Notes: a model not told the origin generated them from the sequence alone. A DNA stretch of 64,000 nucleotides from Prostheceraeus crozeri (GCA_907163375.1 CAJQUW010005273.1:124001-188000); one strand, 5' to 3'. Counted from the stretch's first letter, positions 35,687-45,834 are shown. Made by a program: numbers and translations.

Positions 35687-38600
35687 TAAGTACTTCACAA
35701 TAGACTCGGTATTATACCCGCGACTGCCGATCAATATCATTTGCCACAAAATATCCAGGATTACAAAACATTCGGAAGCTCTGACATATCAGTCGTTATG
35801 AAAATTAGACGATTTACTTTTATAACCAACTAAATCACAAATGAGGTCCATTTGGTCAGCCGTCTAATGTAGCTAGCTTGAGCCCTATTTCTTAATCAGG
35901 GGATGGGACCATTTGGATTCATGCAGCCTCATCTAAAAAAAGCAAGTATCCACCTACTATTCGTCTCAAACATGCTGTATAAACCGAGTACAGTGGCGCT
36001 GCTTTCTGAATTATTTTGAGTCATGACCGCAGAATGTGCTCATTAAAATTCGTTTCAGTGGTTGAGAAAATAAGGTTTCACTTCAAGACCTCATGTGTTG
36101 GTTCATTTTATAGTATATTATAATATCATGTTTTTCAATTTCATTAACTCATGATTTTAGCATGACACTTAAAAAATTGCAGAAATCTTACTAATTTCCA
36201 ATTTATAATGTTACCCTCTATCAATTGGCCTACTTAGTTTCCTTGCCTGATACTACCTGAAACCTTGTTGCTGTAAACCTAGTACGCACTACATCTACCG
36301 GATGAACAAGGAGTAAAACATAAGTTGTTTTTGAATTCCTACCCAGTCTAAAACAGCCGTGTTACATTCTCCAATATCTATTCCCGAATGAAACCCGGGT
36401 CAGAGTGAGAAAAAGAAATGGAACCCTCAATCGAAGCACAGTATAAAAATGATCACGCTGAAAATGATGCGACGCTTGAACTTTCCTACTGAATTTCAGA
36501 AAAATATTCATTGTTTTTAAATCAAAAACTTTAGCACTGGTAGGTCTAGAAAAAATGTTAAATTTTTTTCAATCTCAAGCACATTATTTCAAAAAGGAGA
36601 CCATGAAGGTGTACGCTTACAGCTAAAATACAATTTAACTCGCACTTCATGGAATAATAACTTGGCTTGTAGCATGAGTGATCGTCTTACCTTCTTTTAC
36701 GAGACCTCCAGCACGTACACTTGAGAGAATCGGCAGAAATTCAGTCACACAGGTATTCGATTCACACTTCTATCATACTTCGCTTAGTTCGAAGATTCAC
36801 GAAATCATAGTTTGCCAATGTAAAGAATCAGCATGAAAAGTCGTTGGCACATCCAGTGAAAGCTTTACAATTCACAGCCCTTCTGTTCGAGTGAGGAGCG
36901 CACATCGAAACGAGCGCAGCAGTATGGCCAGACAGTAAGGTCACGCATTGTTAAAAGAAACGCAAAGTAAGTCAATGCGCGCCAAAGACGGCGAGGACAC
37001 GCGCACACTATGCGTGAGTCACTCTATAAAGCAATGATCCTACGTGTAAGGCAAGATTGATGTTGTTATGACGTCACTCGATCGTATACAGAAGTCCTCG
37101 ACTGAAGGCATGCAAGGAAGAAACGAACTCTCATATTAATGTAGAGCTGCAATTATTAATGAAGTATGGGGAATATGGGTGCTGCTATTGTGCTTGTCTG
37201 TGAAGTCAAACTGCATGTTCATCGACTTCGCTAGTGCAAGTTACACTGTTCAAGTTCAATTCCATTGTTCACGTGTTTGTCTTGGAGATTCGGTTCCGTT
37301 TTGACACCAGCTGCTGGCTAGTGATAAAAAGTTGTGATTTTTCAATCATTTGACGTAAACATTGTCATCATGTAGCTAAACAGATGATTTCAGAAGTCCG
37401 CTTACTGCACTGTTTAATGCTAACAATTACATAGGTATGCAGGAATATTTTTGTTACATCGACAAATTAATTTATAAGTATTTGTAAAATGTTTCAGATA
37501 TGAACATTTAGGTGATTATGATAATATTTGTCAAATAATATTCAAAGATGTATCAAAAATTATTAAAAAATATCAAATATGCAGTATTTGATTGTTTTAT
37601 AAAACAATTATCTAATATTTGTAAAATTTGTCACCATCAGTCATATATTAGATATATTATATTCTCGGTTTTTTCAACCCGGGAATACTGTAAGAATTGA
37701 AAAGAATAATCTTTATTTTATCAATGCGAATTTATCATCAATGTTCAACCGGGATTTATGCATGAATCATCAATGCAAGTTTTTAAGATATTATAATTGC
37801 GTATTTTTGGTTCAATAATGATAATCGATGTATTTTGACAATGCATATAAGCTTTCCAATCCTTAAACATGCTTACCAACAATGATTTTCAATTTTGAAT
37901 TTTCCATGGATTTATTGGAATCATCGATCATTGATTCTGTGTCCATGGCTGGGCTACTAGGGTATACACCAAAAACAAAGACCGCCGCCCAAGAATAACC
38001 ACGACGGTCGACCAAAACACACCCGGCCGGTCGACCCAGAACCACACCAACCCAACTCGCGCTCCAGAGGGGGGGCGGTGTGCGCAGTTGGGAGGATTCC
38101 TTACTACTTTAGTAGATTCACAAGAAGCTCTCTTTGTTTATGAGGACTTTATCAGAAAGATCTATTATATGGTTCATCATTTGTGCTCAGTCAAATGCTG
38201 GAAAATATTTGAAAGTAAAATTATAATATTGCGTCAGTCATTGGTGATCAAATGCAAACATCCTTTACAGACTATCGATCGTTCATCTCAATTTAATCAC
38301 ATAATTCAATGCATTAGCTATTTTGTGAACCTATCGCTGGAATGTCATTGACATTAAATGATGGTCGACAAATATAAGTAATTGAGCATTGAAATGCTAT
38401 ATCGTATTCAATTTCAAGCTCAAGTAGAACAGATTAATATATTAGAGATTATCTTTATGCAAAATATTATCCTAAATCGTCACATGACTCGTCACGCCAT
38501 TCTGCTTTCAAGCTTGTGTCAGTCAGCGGCTAACCTACCTCTTCGAAGCTGCTACATCCACATATATAAAGATCGTCTCCTCAGTGCGTCGCCAACTAAA

Positions 38601-38723
38601 AAAAAGAACGACCAACTATTCATTTACATGATGATTTATTCATGGCAACTCACTAGCAGCTGAACATGCTATCCATATTATAAGTATTATATAATACTTT
38701 GGTGTGTGCGCACTTCTATGCCA
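35687..38723. other. No recognisable gene
   Basis: AT-rich DNA. It covers the unmatched end of the CCCTAG element (to 37962) and about 760 bases of flank containing a G-rich tract at 38069-38077. Open frames at 37863, 38088 and 38382 have no recognisable domain. Confidence 0.3.
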
Positions 38724-38739
38724 TAGATTAGTAGTATAT

Positions 38740-38800
38740 AGTGTGACATCCGGCGCGACGCTTCGCTTCGCTTTGCTTCGCTTGCGCCGGATGTCACACT
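38740..38800. repeat. Terminal hairpin of Polinton B, left
   Basis: AGTGTGACATCCGGCGC (38740-38756) is mirrored by GCGCCGGATGTCACACT (38784-38800): perfect 17-base arms around a loop of CTTCG repeats. The same structure exists at the right end. It could act in replication start, end recognition by the integrase, or terminal-protein binding; the role is inference. Confidence 0.85.
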
Positions 38801-39168
38801 TTTGCGGGTTTTTTCAAAAAATCAAAATTTCAAAAATTTCAAAAATTTAGGTAGACTTCAAATTTCACGTGGCCGAAGGCCGAAGGGCGAAAATTTAAGC
38901 GTTTTTTAAAATACCCAATTTTCAAATTTTTCAAAATCTCAAAATTTGAGAATTACAATTTTCACCCTTAAAATCATGACCGTTCCAGGACACCGAAAAT
39001 CATAAAAGATAAGAATCTCAAAATTTGAGAATTACAATTTTCTCGCTTAAATCATGACCGTTGCAGGACACCAAAAATCATAAAAGTTGAGAATTTCAAA
39101 TTCATGAATTTTATCCATCTTTCAGGTTTTTAAAATATAACATGTGACTAATAATATTTCTTTAAAAA

Positions 39169-39258
39169 ATGGAAGAAACAAAAGTGGATGAAACCGCAAG
39201 AATATATCCTTCGTTATCTCAATTAAAAACAGGTGAAATGGTTCTCAATTATTATTAA
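39169..39258 (+). pseudogene. Shortened copy of the membrane-protein gene
   Basis: A 29-codon frame whose first 17 codons (MEETKVDETARIYPSLS) equal the start of the gene at 54115-54792. A deletion then shifts it to an early TAA; homologous sequence continues to about 39290. It exists because the terminal repeat reaches into that gene. Confidence 0.8.
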
Positions 39259-39290
39259 GATTAGAGCATTATGATAAATTAAGAAGACGC

Positions 39291-40025
39291 AATTATTACT
39301 TAGTCATTCTTCGTTATTGTATGCTCAACATTATTTAAAGTACTAATTGTGTGAACTAGAAGATCATTGTAACTCATAAACTCAAAATTATTCAATGAAC
39401 CCGTACACTGGCTGATAATTGAAGAGAGAGAAACATCTAGCAGCTTTCCCCTAAAATTATCGTGCTATCTCTTGTCATTTCAATTTACTCATCGGTAAAC
39501 TTTTGGCATTTCAACTTACGCGTGCGTAAAGTTTTGACATTTCAATTTACCCCTACGTAAATTATTTTCAGAATCTGTTTTCAAAATCTATTTTCAAAGT
39601 CTGTTTTCAAATTCAGCTTTAGAAATCGAATTGCAAAATTCATTTAGCGTTTGCCAAACACATACGGGTAGTAAAGTACTTCCCATTGTGAAGACATGAA
39701 TAGATTAAGCACATAAGAGTGCATTGACAATAAAAGCAAATGACAATAAAATTCTTCTTGTGAACTCAGAACGCATAAACGCCGATATGCGGGTTAGTTG
39801 TTATGGCAATTTTAAACAATCATTTTAACGATGAAACATATTTTACAAATGAAGTTCATGAAGAAAATGGAAATATATAAAACAATATAGTTTAGAATAA
39901 TTATAATATAATCATTTCAAAATCGAATAAGTAGTAAGGAAAGTCATCATTAGAGAACAGTTTTAAATCAATACCCCCTCCCTTCTGTCTTCTAGGGGTC
40001 CCTAGAGAAATTTTTTTATTATAAA
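39291..40025. other. No recognisable gene
   Basis: AT-rich spacer between the left repeat and the protease gene. Near 39483-39565 three short imperfect repeats of CATTTCAATTTAC with GTAAA occur. This is presumably the promoter side of the protease gene. Confidence 0.3.
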
Positions 40026-40505
40026 ATGAGCAACATAAAGGAGTTTTTTAAATTATATGGAACGCAAACCACGACAAATTTCGGCCTAAAGAAAATCGCA
40101 AATGAATTAGGAATAAAGAATTTTCATGTTCTAATGAGAGTCGAATTACAATTCCTAAAAAATAGGCCAACAGGAACCTTCAGTTCCCGGAACAAAGTTC
40201 AAACTGTAAATTTCATAACAAATCTTCATACGTCAGATGAAAAAGGTGTACATTGGTCAGCAGGACAAAGAAATATAAACTGTTCTAATTATTATTTTGA
40301 CTCATACGGACTTCCACCTACAAACGAAGTCAAAAAATTACTTGGCAATGGAATTTATAATACATTTCAAATTCAAAAACCAGGAACTACATATTGCGGT
40401 CAATTATGTCTTTATGTTTTTGAAGCTGGGACATTCCATAACGATGTCTACATGTTTCATAATTTTAATAAACTTATAGTTAATAAGACTGAAGGTTTGT
40501 CCTGA
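40026..40505 (+). CDS. Adenain-like cysteine protease (Polinton B)
   Basis: 159 residues. KGVHWSAGQ supplies the His, YYFDSYGLPP the Asp, and FQIQKPGTTYCGQLCLYV the Gln and Cys of an adenovirus-type maturation protease, at normal spacing. It would cleave capsid proteins during assembly. It is one of only two Polinton B genes on the plus strand and stands first inside the left repeat, as the protease often does. The frame is intact. A GC-rich piece follows the stop (40505-40560), one of several in this AT-rich element. Confidence 0.88.
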   Translation: MSNIKEFFKLYGTQTTTNFGLKKIANELGIKNFHVLMRVELQFLKNRPTGTFSSRNKVQTVNFITNLHTSDEKGVHWSAGQRNINCSNYYFDSYGLPPTNEVKKLLGNGIYNTFQIQKPGTTYCGQLCLYVFEAGTFHNDVYMFHNFNKLIVNKTEGLS

Positions 40506-40729
40506 AGAGGACAGGTGGTGCGTTCCCACCGGCAGACATTAAACGTTCAAGGCGCGTCAAACTTTTGACTATCCTAGGACTACATTTTAGAGCCAAACTT
40601 GACGAGATCGGTGTGGAGGACCTTCCCACACTTTATTTAAATTACAGGAAGGAGTACCATTTCTAGATATTATGTTAGAATTGAACGAACCGTAGGTTCT
40701 ATGGCTACGCCTAATGAAAATAATGATAA

Positions 40730-42586
40730 TTAAAAATCAGTTCGTTGTAATTCATTTTGATAAAATCGGCCTCTGATATTTTCATCGTCTAAATCTTTGA
40801 TTTCGTAAGTAATCGGATAAGTTTGGTTTATTTTACAAATTTCAAATATTTCTTTAGTCCAGTATCCGACGAAGCCTTTTTCAAATTTATTCTTATATTT
40901 AAATATTCTAACTCTATCTCCAATTTTAAATTTCGGCTTAAGTTTCTGCAAATTCGGATTACTCTCATTCGAATAATTATTCTCGAAAATTTTCTTTCGG
41001 ATCAAATCAGGGTCGTCAGAAGCATTCTTTGGAGTTTCTTCAATACCAGAATGAACTTTATTATTGTACTCTTCTACAACTCCTGGTAATATCTTCAACC
41101 ATTTCTGATTTCTTTGCTCAGTAAATTTCTTGAATAATTTATTTTTTAACGTCCGATTGAATCTTTCTATCACTACGGCCTTCCCTGCATTTTCAGTTGA
41201 ATAAACTGAGCCTTGGCGATGACTTTCGTCTGTTTCAAATAGTGGCTGAACGTTTCTGTTATAAAATTCCGACCCTTTATCAACAAACAATTTTTTTGGC
41301 TCTCTCTTACTTTCTTTAAAGATTTCTTCAAACGCATATTTAACTGATAGACCACTTTTATTTTTTAAAGGCTTTACCCAAGCGTATCGTGTATATAAAT
41401 CTATAACGGTCAATGCGTACTTAAACCCTCCTTCATTCGGCATATGAATAAGATCAGCACTCCAAATATCATCTTTATTAAATACTTTTACTTTCAATAA
41501 ATATTTAGGCTTTCTGTATTCTTTATGAATTTCAGACGCGTAGGTTCGAGCGTTGCTCTCAGACAGCTTTGCTGTCGTTTCATTTAAACCCTGTCCGAAT
41601 AATATTTTAGCTTGTAAAGCTTTCTTAACAAACATTCTTTCAATTTTTTCTCTAAATGTAGGATTTTGAATACTATCTAATTCTTGAATCATCTTCTTAT
41701 CAGCTGCATGACGAGAACTTAGATCATGATTTCGATAAGCTAAATCATGTCTATAAGCGGCGGCATCTACTCTATTTATTGGTTCTTCACCTGGTTTCGG
41801 ATTATTATTCTCATCTAGTCTTATATCTAATCGAGTTCCTGGACCAGTATATGAATGACCAGGAAGATGTTTTTCTTTTGAATATTTACTCCAAATAAAT
41901 CCAGGAAAGTTTTCTAATGTTTTTTGTATGTCACCACCGTAGGTAGTAGCCAAACTTTGTTTGTTGTCGTTACCTTCATAAATTTTACAATTTGAGTTTT
42001 TATTTTTGTTTAATAGATAATTTAATAAATCTAAATTAGCAATTTTTAATTTAATTAAATTTTCGGAATTTGTAGAATTCATTTTAAAAGATAAAATAAA
42101 TGTTTTACCTATCATACTAGGACTTAGATATATTCCAGAACCATCTTTAGTTTCTTTAATTTCAATTAAATCATCAACATTGTGGAGAATATTTTTAAGA
42201 ACTCGTTTTCCTTCATCAACTAATTTTAATTTACTAATAAAATTATCTACTACTCCTTCACCCCTAGCAACTTTCTCTAACTCTCTATGATGTCGTTTTT
42301 GTTCTTCTAATGCTGCCTTCTCTGATTTATTTTTATTTACTGCTTGGACAATACCAGCTGTCCCACCTGCAACACTTCCTGCAGCTGCTATGCCACCTAT
42401 TATTAGTGGAATTAATGGGAGAATCCCGCCATTCTTTTCTTCTTGTAATTGAATATTCTCTATCATTGGTTTACTTATGTAATACTTTTTTTTGTTAATC
42501 GTAATAGTTTTAGGGGTCTTTTTGTCAACAATATTACGTAATTTTAATTCAACAGTTTTATTATTATTACTTTTTACTTGCGACAT
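40730..42586 (-). CDS. Phospholipase A2-integrase fusion protein
   Basis: A single 618-residue frame. Residues about 50-85 are hydrophobic and Gly/Ala-rich (ILPLIPLIIGGIAAAGSVAG). About 245-300 form a parvovirus VP1-type phospholipase A2: YTGPGTRLD (calcium loop) and AAAYRHDLAYRNHD (catalytic His-Asp), then a helix with AADKK. About 355-490 are a retroviral-type integrase core: DIWSADLIHM (Asp), KKLFVDKGSEFYN (Asp), VIERFNRTLKNK (Glu), then a C-terminal SH3-like segment (KIGDRVRIFKY). The integrase resembles F54H12.3-type Polinton integrases, but its own N-terminus is missing. In related elements the two are separate genes. The junction (about 41540-41580) consists of two GC hairpins. The PLA2 would breach membranes; the integrase would insert the element. 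Confidence 0.85.
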   Translation of the reverse strand: MSQVKSNNNKTVELKLRNIVDKKTPKTITINKKKYYISKPMIENIQLQEEKNGGILPLIPLIIGGIAAAGSVAGGTAGIVQAVNKNKSEKAALEEQKRHHRELEKVARGEGVVDNFISKLKLVDEGKRVLKNILHNVDDLIEIKETKDGSGIYLSPSMIGKTFILSFKMNSTNSENLIKLKIANLDLLNYLLNKNKNSNCKIYEGNDNKQSLATTYGGDIQKTLENFPGFIWSKYSKEKHLPGHSYTGPGTRLDIRLDENNNPKPGEEPINRVDAAAYRHDLAYRNHDLSSRHAADKKMIQELDSIQNPTFREKIERMFVKKALQAKILFGQGLNETTAKLSESNARTYASEIHKEYRKPKYLLKVKVFNKDDIWSADLIHMPNEGGFKYALTVIDLYTRYAWVKPLKNKSGLSVKYAFEEIFKESKREPKKLFVDKGSEFYNRNVQPLFETDESHRQGSVYSTENAGKAVVIERFNRTLKNKLFKKFTEQRNQKWLKILPGVVEEYNNKVHSGIEETPKNASDDPDLIRKKIFENNYSNESNPNLQKLKPKFKIGDRVRIFKYKNKFEKGFVGYWTKEIFEICKINQTYPITYEIKDLDDENIRGRFYQNELQRTDF

Positions 42587-42599
42587 TTTTAATAAAAAA

Positions 42600-42785
42600 A
42601 TTTTAAGTTATCAAAAATTTTAATCTATTCTAGTTATGAAAAATTTTAAGTTATCAAAAATTTTTAATCTATTCTAGTTACGAAAAATTTTAAGTTAAGA
42701 ATTTTTAATCTATTCTAGTTATGAAAAAATTTTAAGTTACCAAAAAAATTTTATTACTAATTACTAAAAAAATTTTAATCTAAGA
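42600..42785. repeat. Tandem repeats between integrase and capsid genes
   Basis: A unit of about 55-60 bases (AAAATTTTAAGTTATC...AATCTATTCTAGTTA) is repeated about three times with small changes. It lies upstream of the fusion gene, so it may hold its promoter. Confidence 0.75.
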
Positions 42786-42822
42786 ATTTAATTAACTTAT
42801 CGGACCAAAGGTCCTCAGGTTT

Positions 42823-44157
42823 CTAACCTATCCTAGCCATCTTTCCATTAAGAATTTCAATAGAATATTTTACATCTTCTAGCAATAAACCATAAGCCAT
42901 CAATGAAGTTGTGGAATCTTTCTTTTCAATATTAATTGTTACATCACAACCAGTCTTGATAATATCTTCAGATTGTGCACTTAAATCGAAACAGAAAACA
43001 GGATATAAATGTCTCCAATATCCAGGAGTTAATTGTGGTTCAACTCCAAATTCTATACAAAGATTTCGATAAGAATCATATCCTTTCATAAATTGATTAT
43101 TGGTATCATCGAATCTTAATGGATCAATTGGATATCGGGTTTGATTTAATGAAACTTGTAAACTTCGAATTGTATTAATATGGAAGAGATTATTGTTCTT
43201 ATCAAAACTTGGAGAATTATTTCTTTGAAAAGTTAGTAATAAATATCTTGGCGTATTCGCCGTTCTAGTAAAATGCCAGTTAAATCTTTGTTCGGAAAAA
43301 GTTACTGAACTAGCAGTTCTCTTTAGAAAATTTACTGGAATTGGTTTGTTAGTATTTAATCTTTTTGCAATAGCTGTTTCAACCTCTAAACTAGGAGTAA
43401 TATGCTTAATCCACCATTCAAGTCTATCAATTTTTAAATATGCTTTTTTTCCAGTCTTACCAAGAAAGATTAATTCATTATTTGCTGTGCGATGAATTAT
43501 TAATTTAAATTTTAATTGATATGATATTTTATCATAATCTAAATATCCGAATAATGGAGACAATGACCAATTTACTGTTTGCTTACTTTTCTTGTTAAAT
43601 TCACGTCTTTCTTTATATGCATCATTATTTGTTTTATTTAAATGTTTTGCAATATTTTCTACATCTTTCGCAATTCCTGCTGAATCTGTTCCAGCGTGAG
43701 TTAAATCATCAACAATTATACCATCATTTGTATCAGGAAACCAACCTTCGATTTCATACTTTTTATTATTTTCACCAATTGTTACAAATCTAAGCATTGT
43801 ATCAATTACACCTGGAGAATCACTTATTGTTTCTATATTTTGAGTTGCAACATCTAAACGCATTTGTGTAAATAATCTTGGAAAGAAATTATTCTCTAGT
43901 GCAATATTATCGGTATCTGGTAATGGTGTTGTAAAATTGGCATCACTATATAAAGAATATTCACAGTGTAAAAATGAATCAGGTAAATATATATAACTCT
44001 GCTGATTATCAACTTCAAAAATTAAATCACCTCCAGTATTTACTCTACTGGAAGATCCGGGATTCATAGCAATTCTTATATAGTCATTCTTTTTTTGATT
44101 ATAACTGACGAACGGAGGATCGTCTAATCTAAATTTATTTTCGATAAGCGAAGACAT
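42823..44157 (-). CDS. Major capsid protein, double jelly-roll type
   Basis: 444 residues with no interruption. The length suits a Polinton major capsid protein. The second half has SLQVSLNQTRYP, then YWRHLYPVFCFDLSAQ and TTSLMAYGLLLEDV, which parallels NGYTIYAFDLTAD...NVLIYAVFD in the capsid fragment of Polinton A. The first half includes SYIYLPDSFLHCEYSLY and NFFPRLFTQMRLDV, an N-terminal pattern I associate with Polinton and adintovirus capsids. It lies next to the pVI-like gene, which supports a structural role. Identification is by pattern and context. Confidence 0.75.
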   Translation of the reverse strand: MSSLIENKFRLDDPPFVSYNQKKNDYIRIAMNPGSSSRVNTGGDLIFEVDNQQSYIYLPDSFLHCEYSLYSDANFTTPLPDTDNIALENNFFPRLFTQMRLDVATQNIETISDSPGVIDTMLRFVTIGENNKKYEIEGWFPDTNDGIIVDDLTHAGTDSAGIAKDVENIAKHLNKTNNDAYKERREFNKKSKQTVNWSLSPLFGYLDYDKISYQLKFKLIIHRTANNELIFLGKTGKKAYLKIDRLEWWIKHITPSLEVETAIAKRLNTNKPIPVNFLKRTASSVTFSEQRFNWHFTRTANTPRYLLLTFQRNNSPSFDKNNNLFHINTIRSLQVSLNQTRYPIDPLRFDDTNNQFMKGYDSYRNLCIEFGVEPQLTPGYWRHLYPVFCFDLSAQSEDIIKTGCDVTINIEKKDSTTSLMAYGLLLEDVKYSIEILNGKMARIG

Positions 44158-44271
44158 TTTTATAAAAAATAATTTGACTTTTAGTTTTTCTCACAGACAG
44201 AAAAAATGTTTACTAAAATAGAATTTTAGAATTTTATCAAAAAAATTTTACTAAAAAATTTTACTAAAACA

Positions 44272-44844
44272 TTATTTTAAAATTTTTTCTAGACCAGCTC
44301 CGCTACAGCTTTGCTGGTTAGACCGAAGGTTGCTATTAATACCATTGCCTCTTATTTCTTCAATTGAACGTTTTATGGCTACGCCTGATTTCTTCTTATG
44401 TTTACTATCAGACGGAGCTCCGCTCCTCAAGGTTTCCCCAACAGCTATGTTAGCAATTTTGTTTTTTGTTTCCTCTGAAAGTTTTTTTAAATTTTTTAGT
44501 TCTTCAGAATCATTCCTAAGTTTACGAATAGATTCTAGTTGTTTTAATTCGTTTTGAGACTTGACAGCATTTGATATTGCACTAGCTGTACTACCTATAG
44601 CAGCTGCTCCTTTTGCAGCAGATGTAATCAAATCTTTATTATTTTTAATTAAGTTAACGATACTTCCAATACCAGAAAAGATGCCAGCCCCTTCTTTTTG
44701 AACGGCGCCTGTGGTGCCTAGGAACTTTTGTGTTCCGATTGTTTCTACACTGTCATAATGGTAAACAGATTTCATAGATGGTTCATGAGCAATTTTTTGA
44801 TTTGAAGCAAAATGTTTAAGATTGTGTTTATAAATTAAAGGCAT
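44272..44844 (-). CDS. pVI-like minor structural protein
   Basis: 190 residues. After a polar N-terminus comes a glycine/alanine-rich amphipathic stretch (GAGIFSGIGSIVNLIKNNKD and AAKGAAAIGSTASAISNA), then a charged helix rich in Leu/Glu/Lys, then a basic tail. Adenovirus protein VI and its Polinton counterparts share this layout and use the amphipathic helix to disrupt membranes. It is placed between capsid and fibre-like genes. Two GC mini-hairpins (44306-44316, 44414-44426) lie inside the last third and add in-frame residues such as LRSGAPS and QSCSGAG. Assignment is by composition and position only. Confidence 0.5.
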   Translation of the reverse strand: MPLIYKHNLKHFASNQKIAHEPSMKSVYHYDSVETIGTQKFLGTTGAVQKEGAGIFSGIGSIVNLIKNNKDLITSAAKGAAAIGSTASAISNAVKSQNELKQLESIRKLRNDSEELKNLKKLSEETKNKIANIAVGETLRSGAPSDSKHKKKSGVAIKRSIEEIRGNGINSNLRSNQQSCSGAGLEKILK

Positions 44845-44947
44845 TTTTTAGGATTAAATTTGACTTTTGGGAAAAATATTTACGTTCGGCTAAAGCCTCG
44901 AGGAGCTTCGCTCCGATTGGTTAGTAACCTGAGGACCTTTGGTCCGT

Positions 44948-45316
44948 TTAAGATTTACGTTTGTGAATGGACAACAACTTCGAGATAACTTTATTAATTG
45001 ATTGTTGCACTTTATCTATTGCGTCAAGCAGCGTGTGATGTACTTTAATTTCTTTTCTATTAACTTGCATTTTCTGCTGATTAATCTTCAATGCCGTTTT
45101 AAGTGCATTTAACTTAATTTTAAGAACATCTAATTGTCTTTTAACAGCATCTAACTGTTCTTTATTTTCTTTAGAGTTTTCTTGTAAATTTTTCTTTAAT
45201 TCATTTTCTAAATTGATTTTAAGAGTTTTCATTTTATCAACTCTTTGATTAAGTGAGTTTACTTCATTTATTATTCTATTCATCTTTTTCATTTCTTGAG
45301 TAATTTTAGAACTCAA
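44948..45316 (-). CDS. Coiled-coil protein
   Basis: 122 residues almost entirely heptad-like (LNQRVDKMKTLKINLENELK ... LDVLKIKLNALKTALK). No other domain. Just upstream lies the fibre-like gene on the same strand (gap of about 38 bases). It could form a stalk with that protein. Three GC mini-hairpins lie in the short spacer after its stop (44888-44945). Confidence 0.5.
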   Translation of the reverse strand: MSSKITQEMKKMNRIINEVNSLNQRVDKMKTLKINLENELKKNLQENSKENKEQLDAVKRQLDVLKIKLNALKTALKINQQKMQVNRKEIKVHHTLLDAIDKVQQSINKVISKLLSIHKRKS

Positions 45317-45354
45317 TTCATCAACACTTTTTTGGAATGTAGTTTGTAACTGCT

Positions 45355-45834
45355 TTAAATTTTTTTAATTCTTTCAGGTAGTTTTTCTATTTCATCTTCT
45401 AATTGTTCTTTCAATAGTTGTATCTGATGTTTATTCTTAATGACTGCAGATTTTAAATTTATAGAAAGTAATATTAAAATTTTTGATTGTTCTGAAATCT
45501 TTTTAAAAAGTTTTGCTATATCTGCTTCTAGCTCTCTATCCTTTTTATCAAGTTTTAATAATTTTTCGTTTAATGATTTGTCATTAAGTTTTAGCAACTT
45601 TAATTCATTCATCAGTAGAACCAAAACATCGTTTATGTATTTTTCTTTTAAGTCATTGATTTGTGTATCAACATATTGTTTATTTGTTAACTCTGTATTT
45701 TGTTGCGGAAGAATAGAAAGATGCAATGGACCAGATAAAACGTCTCCAGTTTTCATGATATAATTTTCTATTTCTATTTCTAATTCACGATTATTCGGGA
45801 TATATGCACCTCCACCAACATTTGGTAACATCAT
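45355..45834 (-). CDS. Fibre-like protein with tail-fibre motif
   Basis: 159 residues. Near residues 25-60 are YIMKTGDVLSGPLHLSILPQ and TELTNKQYVDTQI, matching the repeat of phage tail and capsid fibres (GDxMSGxLxL...P...DAxNKxYVD). The rest is a long coiled coil (LKLNDKSLNEKLLKLDKKD). Motif plus stalk suggests a capsid spike or fibre shaft. This motif family is well known in phage receptor-binding fibres; use in a Polinton is inference. The spacer to the divergent gene at 45881 is only 46 bases. Confidence 0.6.
   Translation of the reverse strand: MMLPNVGGGAYIPNNRELEIEIENYIMKTGDVLSGPLHLSILPQQNTELTNKQYVDTQINDLKEKYINDVLVLLMNELKLLKLNDKSLNEKLLKLDKKDRELEADIAKLFKKISEQSKILILLSINLKSAVIKNKHQIQLLKEQLEDEIEKLPERIKKI

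Larger units (their letters stand above)
28806..37962. mobile_element. Long element with CCCTAGT...ACTAGGG ends
   Basis: The left end reads CCCTAGTCGCCCGTCCATGG and the right end (complement) CCCTAGTAGCCCAGCCATGG, with TA on both sides (28804-28805 and 37963-37964). Removing the hAT insertion leaves about 6.7 kb without a convincing gene. The first 4.4 kb is the right arm of the giant inverted repeat; the rest (35687-37962) has no copy in the window. CCCTAG resembles piggyBac ends but the flanks are not TTAA. The superfamily is unknown to me; the ends agree over only about 20 bases, so the delimitation is tentative. Confidence 0.45.
38730..39290 (+). repeat. Left terminal inverted repeat of Polinton B
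   Basis: Matches the reverse complement of 54606-55237 with scattered substitutions and one deletion of roughly 75-85 bases. It contains the terminal hairpin, a GTTGCAGGACACCAAAAATC-type repeat (occurring twice, about 38980 and 39055), and the start of the membrane-protein gene. Confidence 0.9.

Noticed and set aside
28806..37962. piggyBac element
   Set aside because: CCCTAG ends are suggestive, but flanks are TA not TTAA, the size is too large, and no transposase is visible.
45440..45763. Plus-strand ORF opposite the fibre-like gene
   Set aside because: Phe/Ser-rich shadow of the coiled-coil frame on the other strand.
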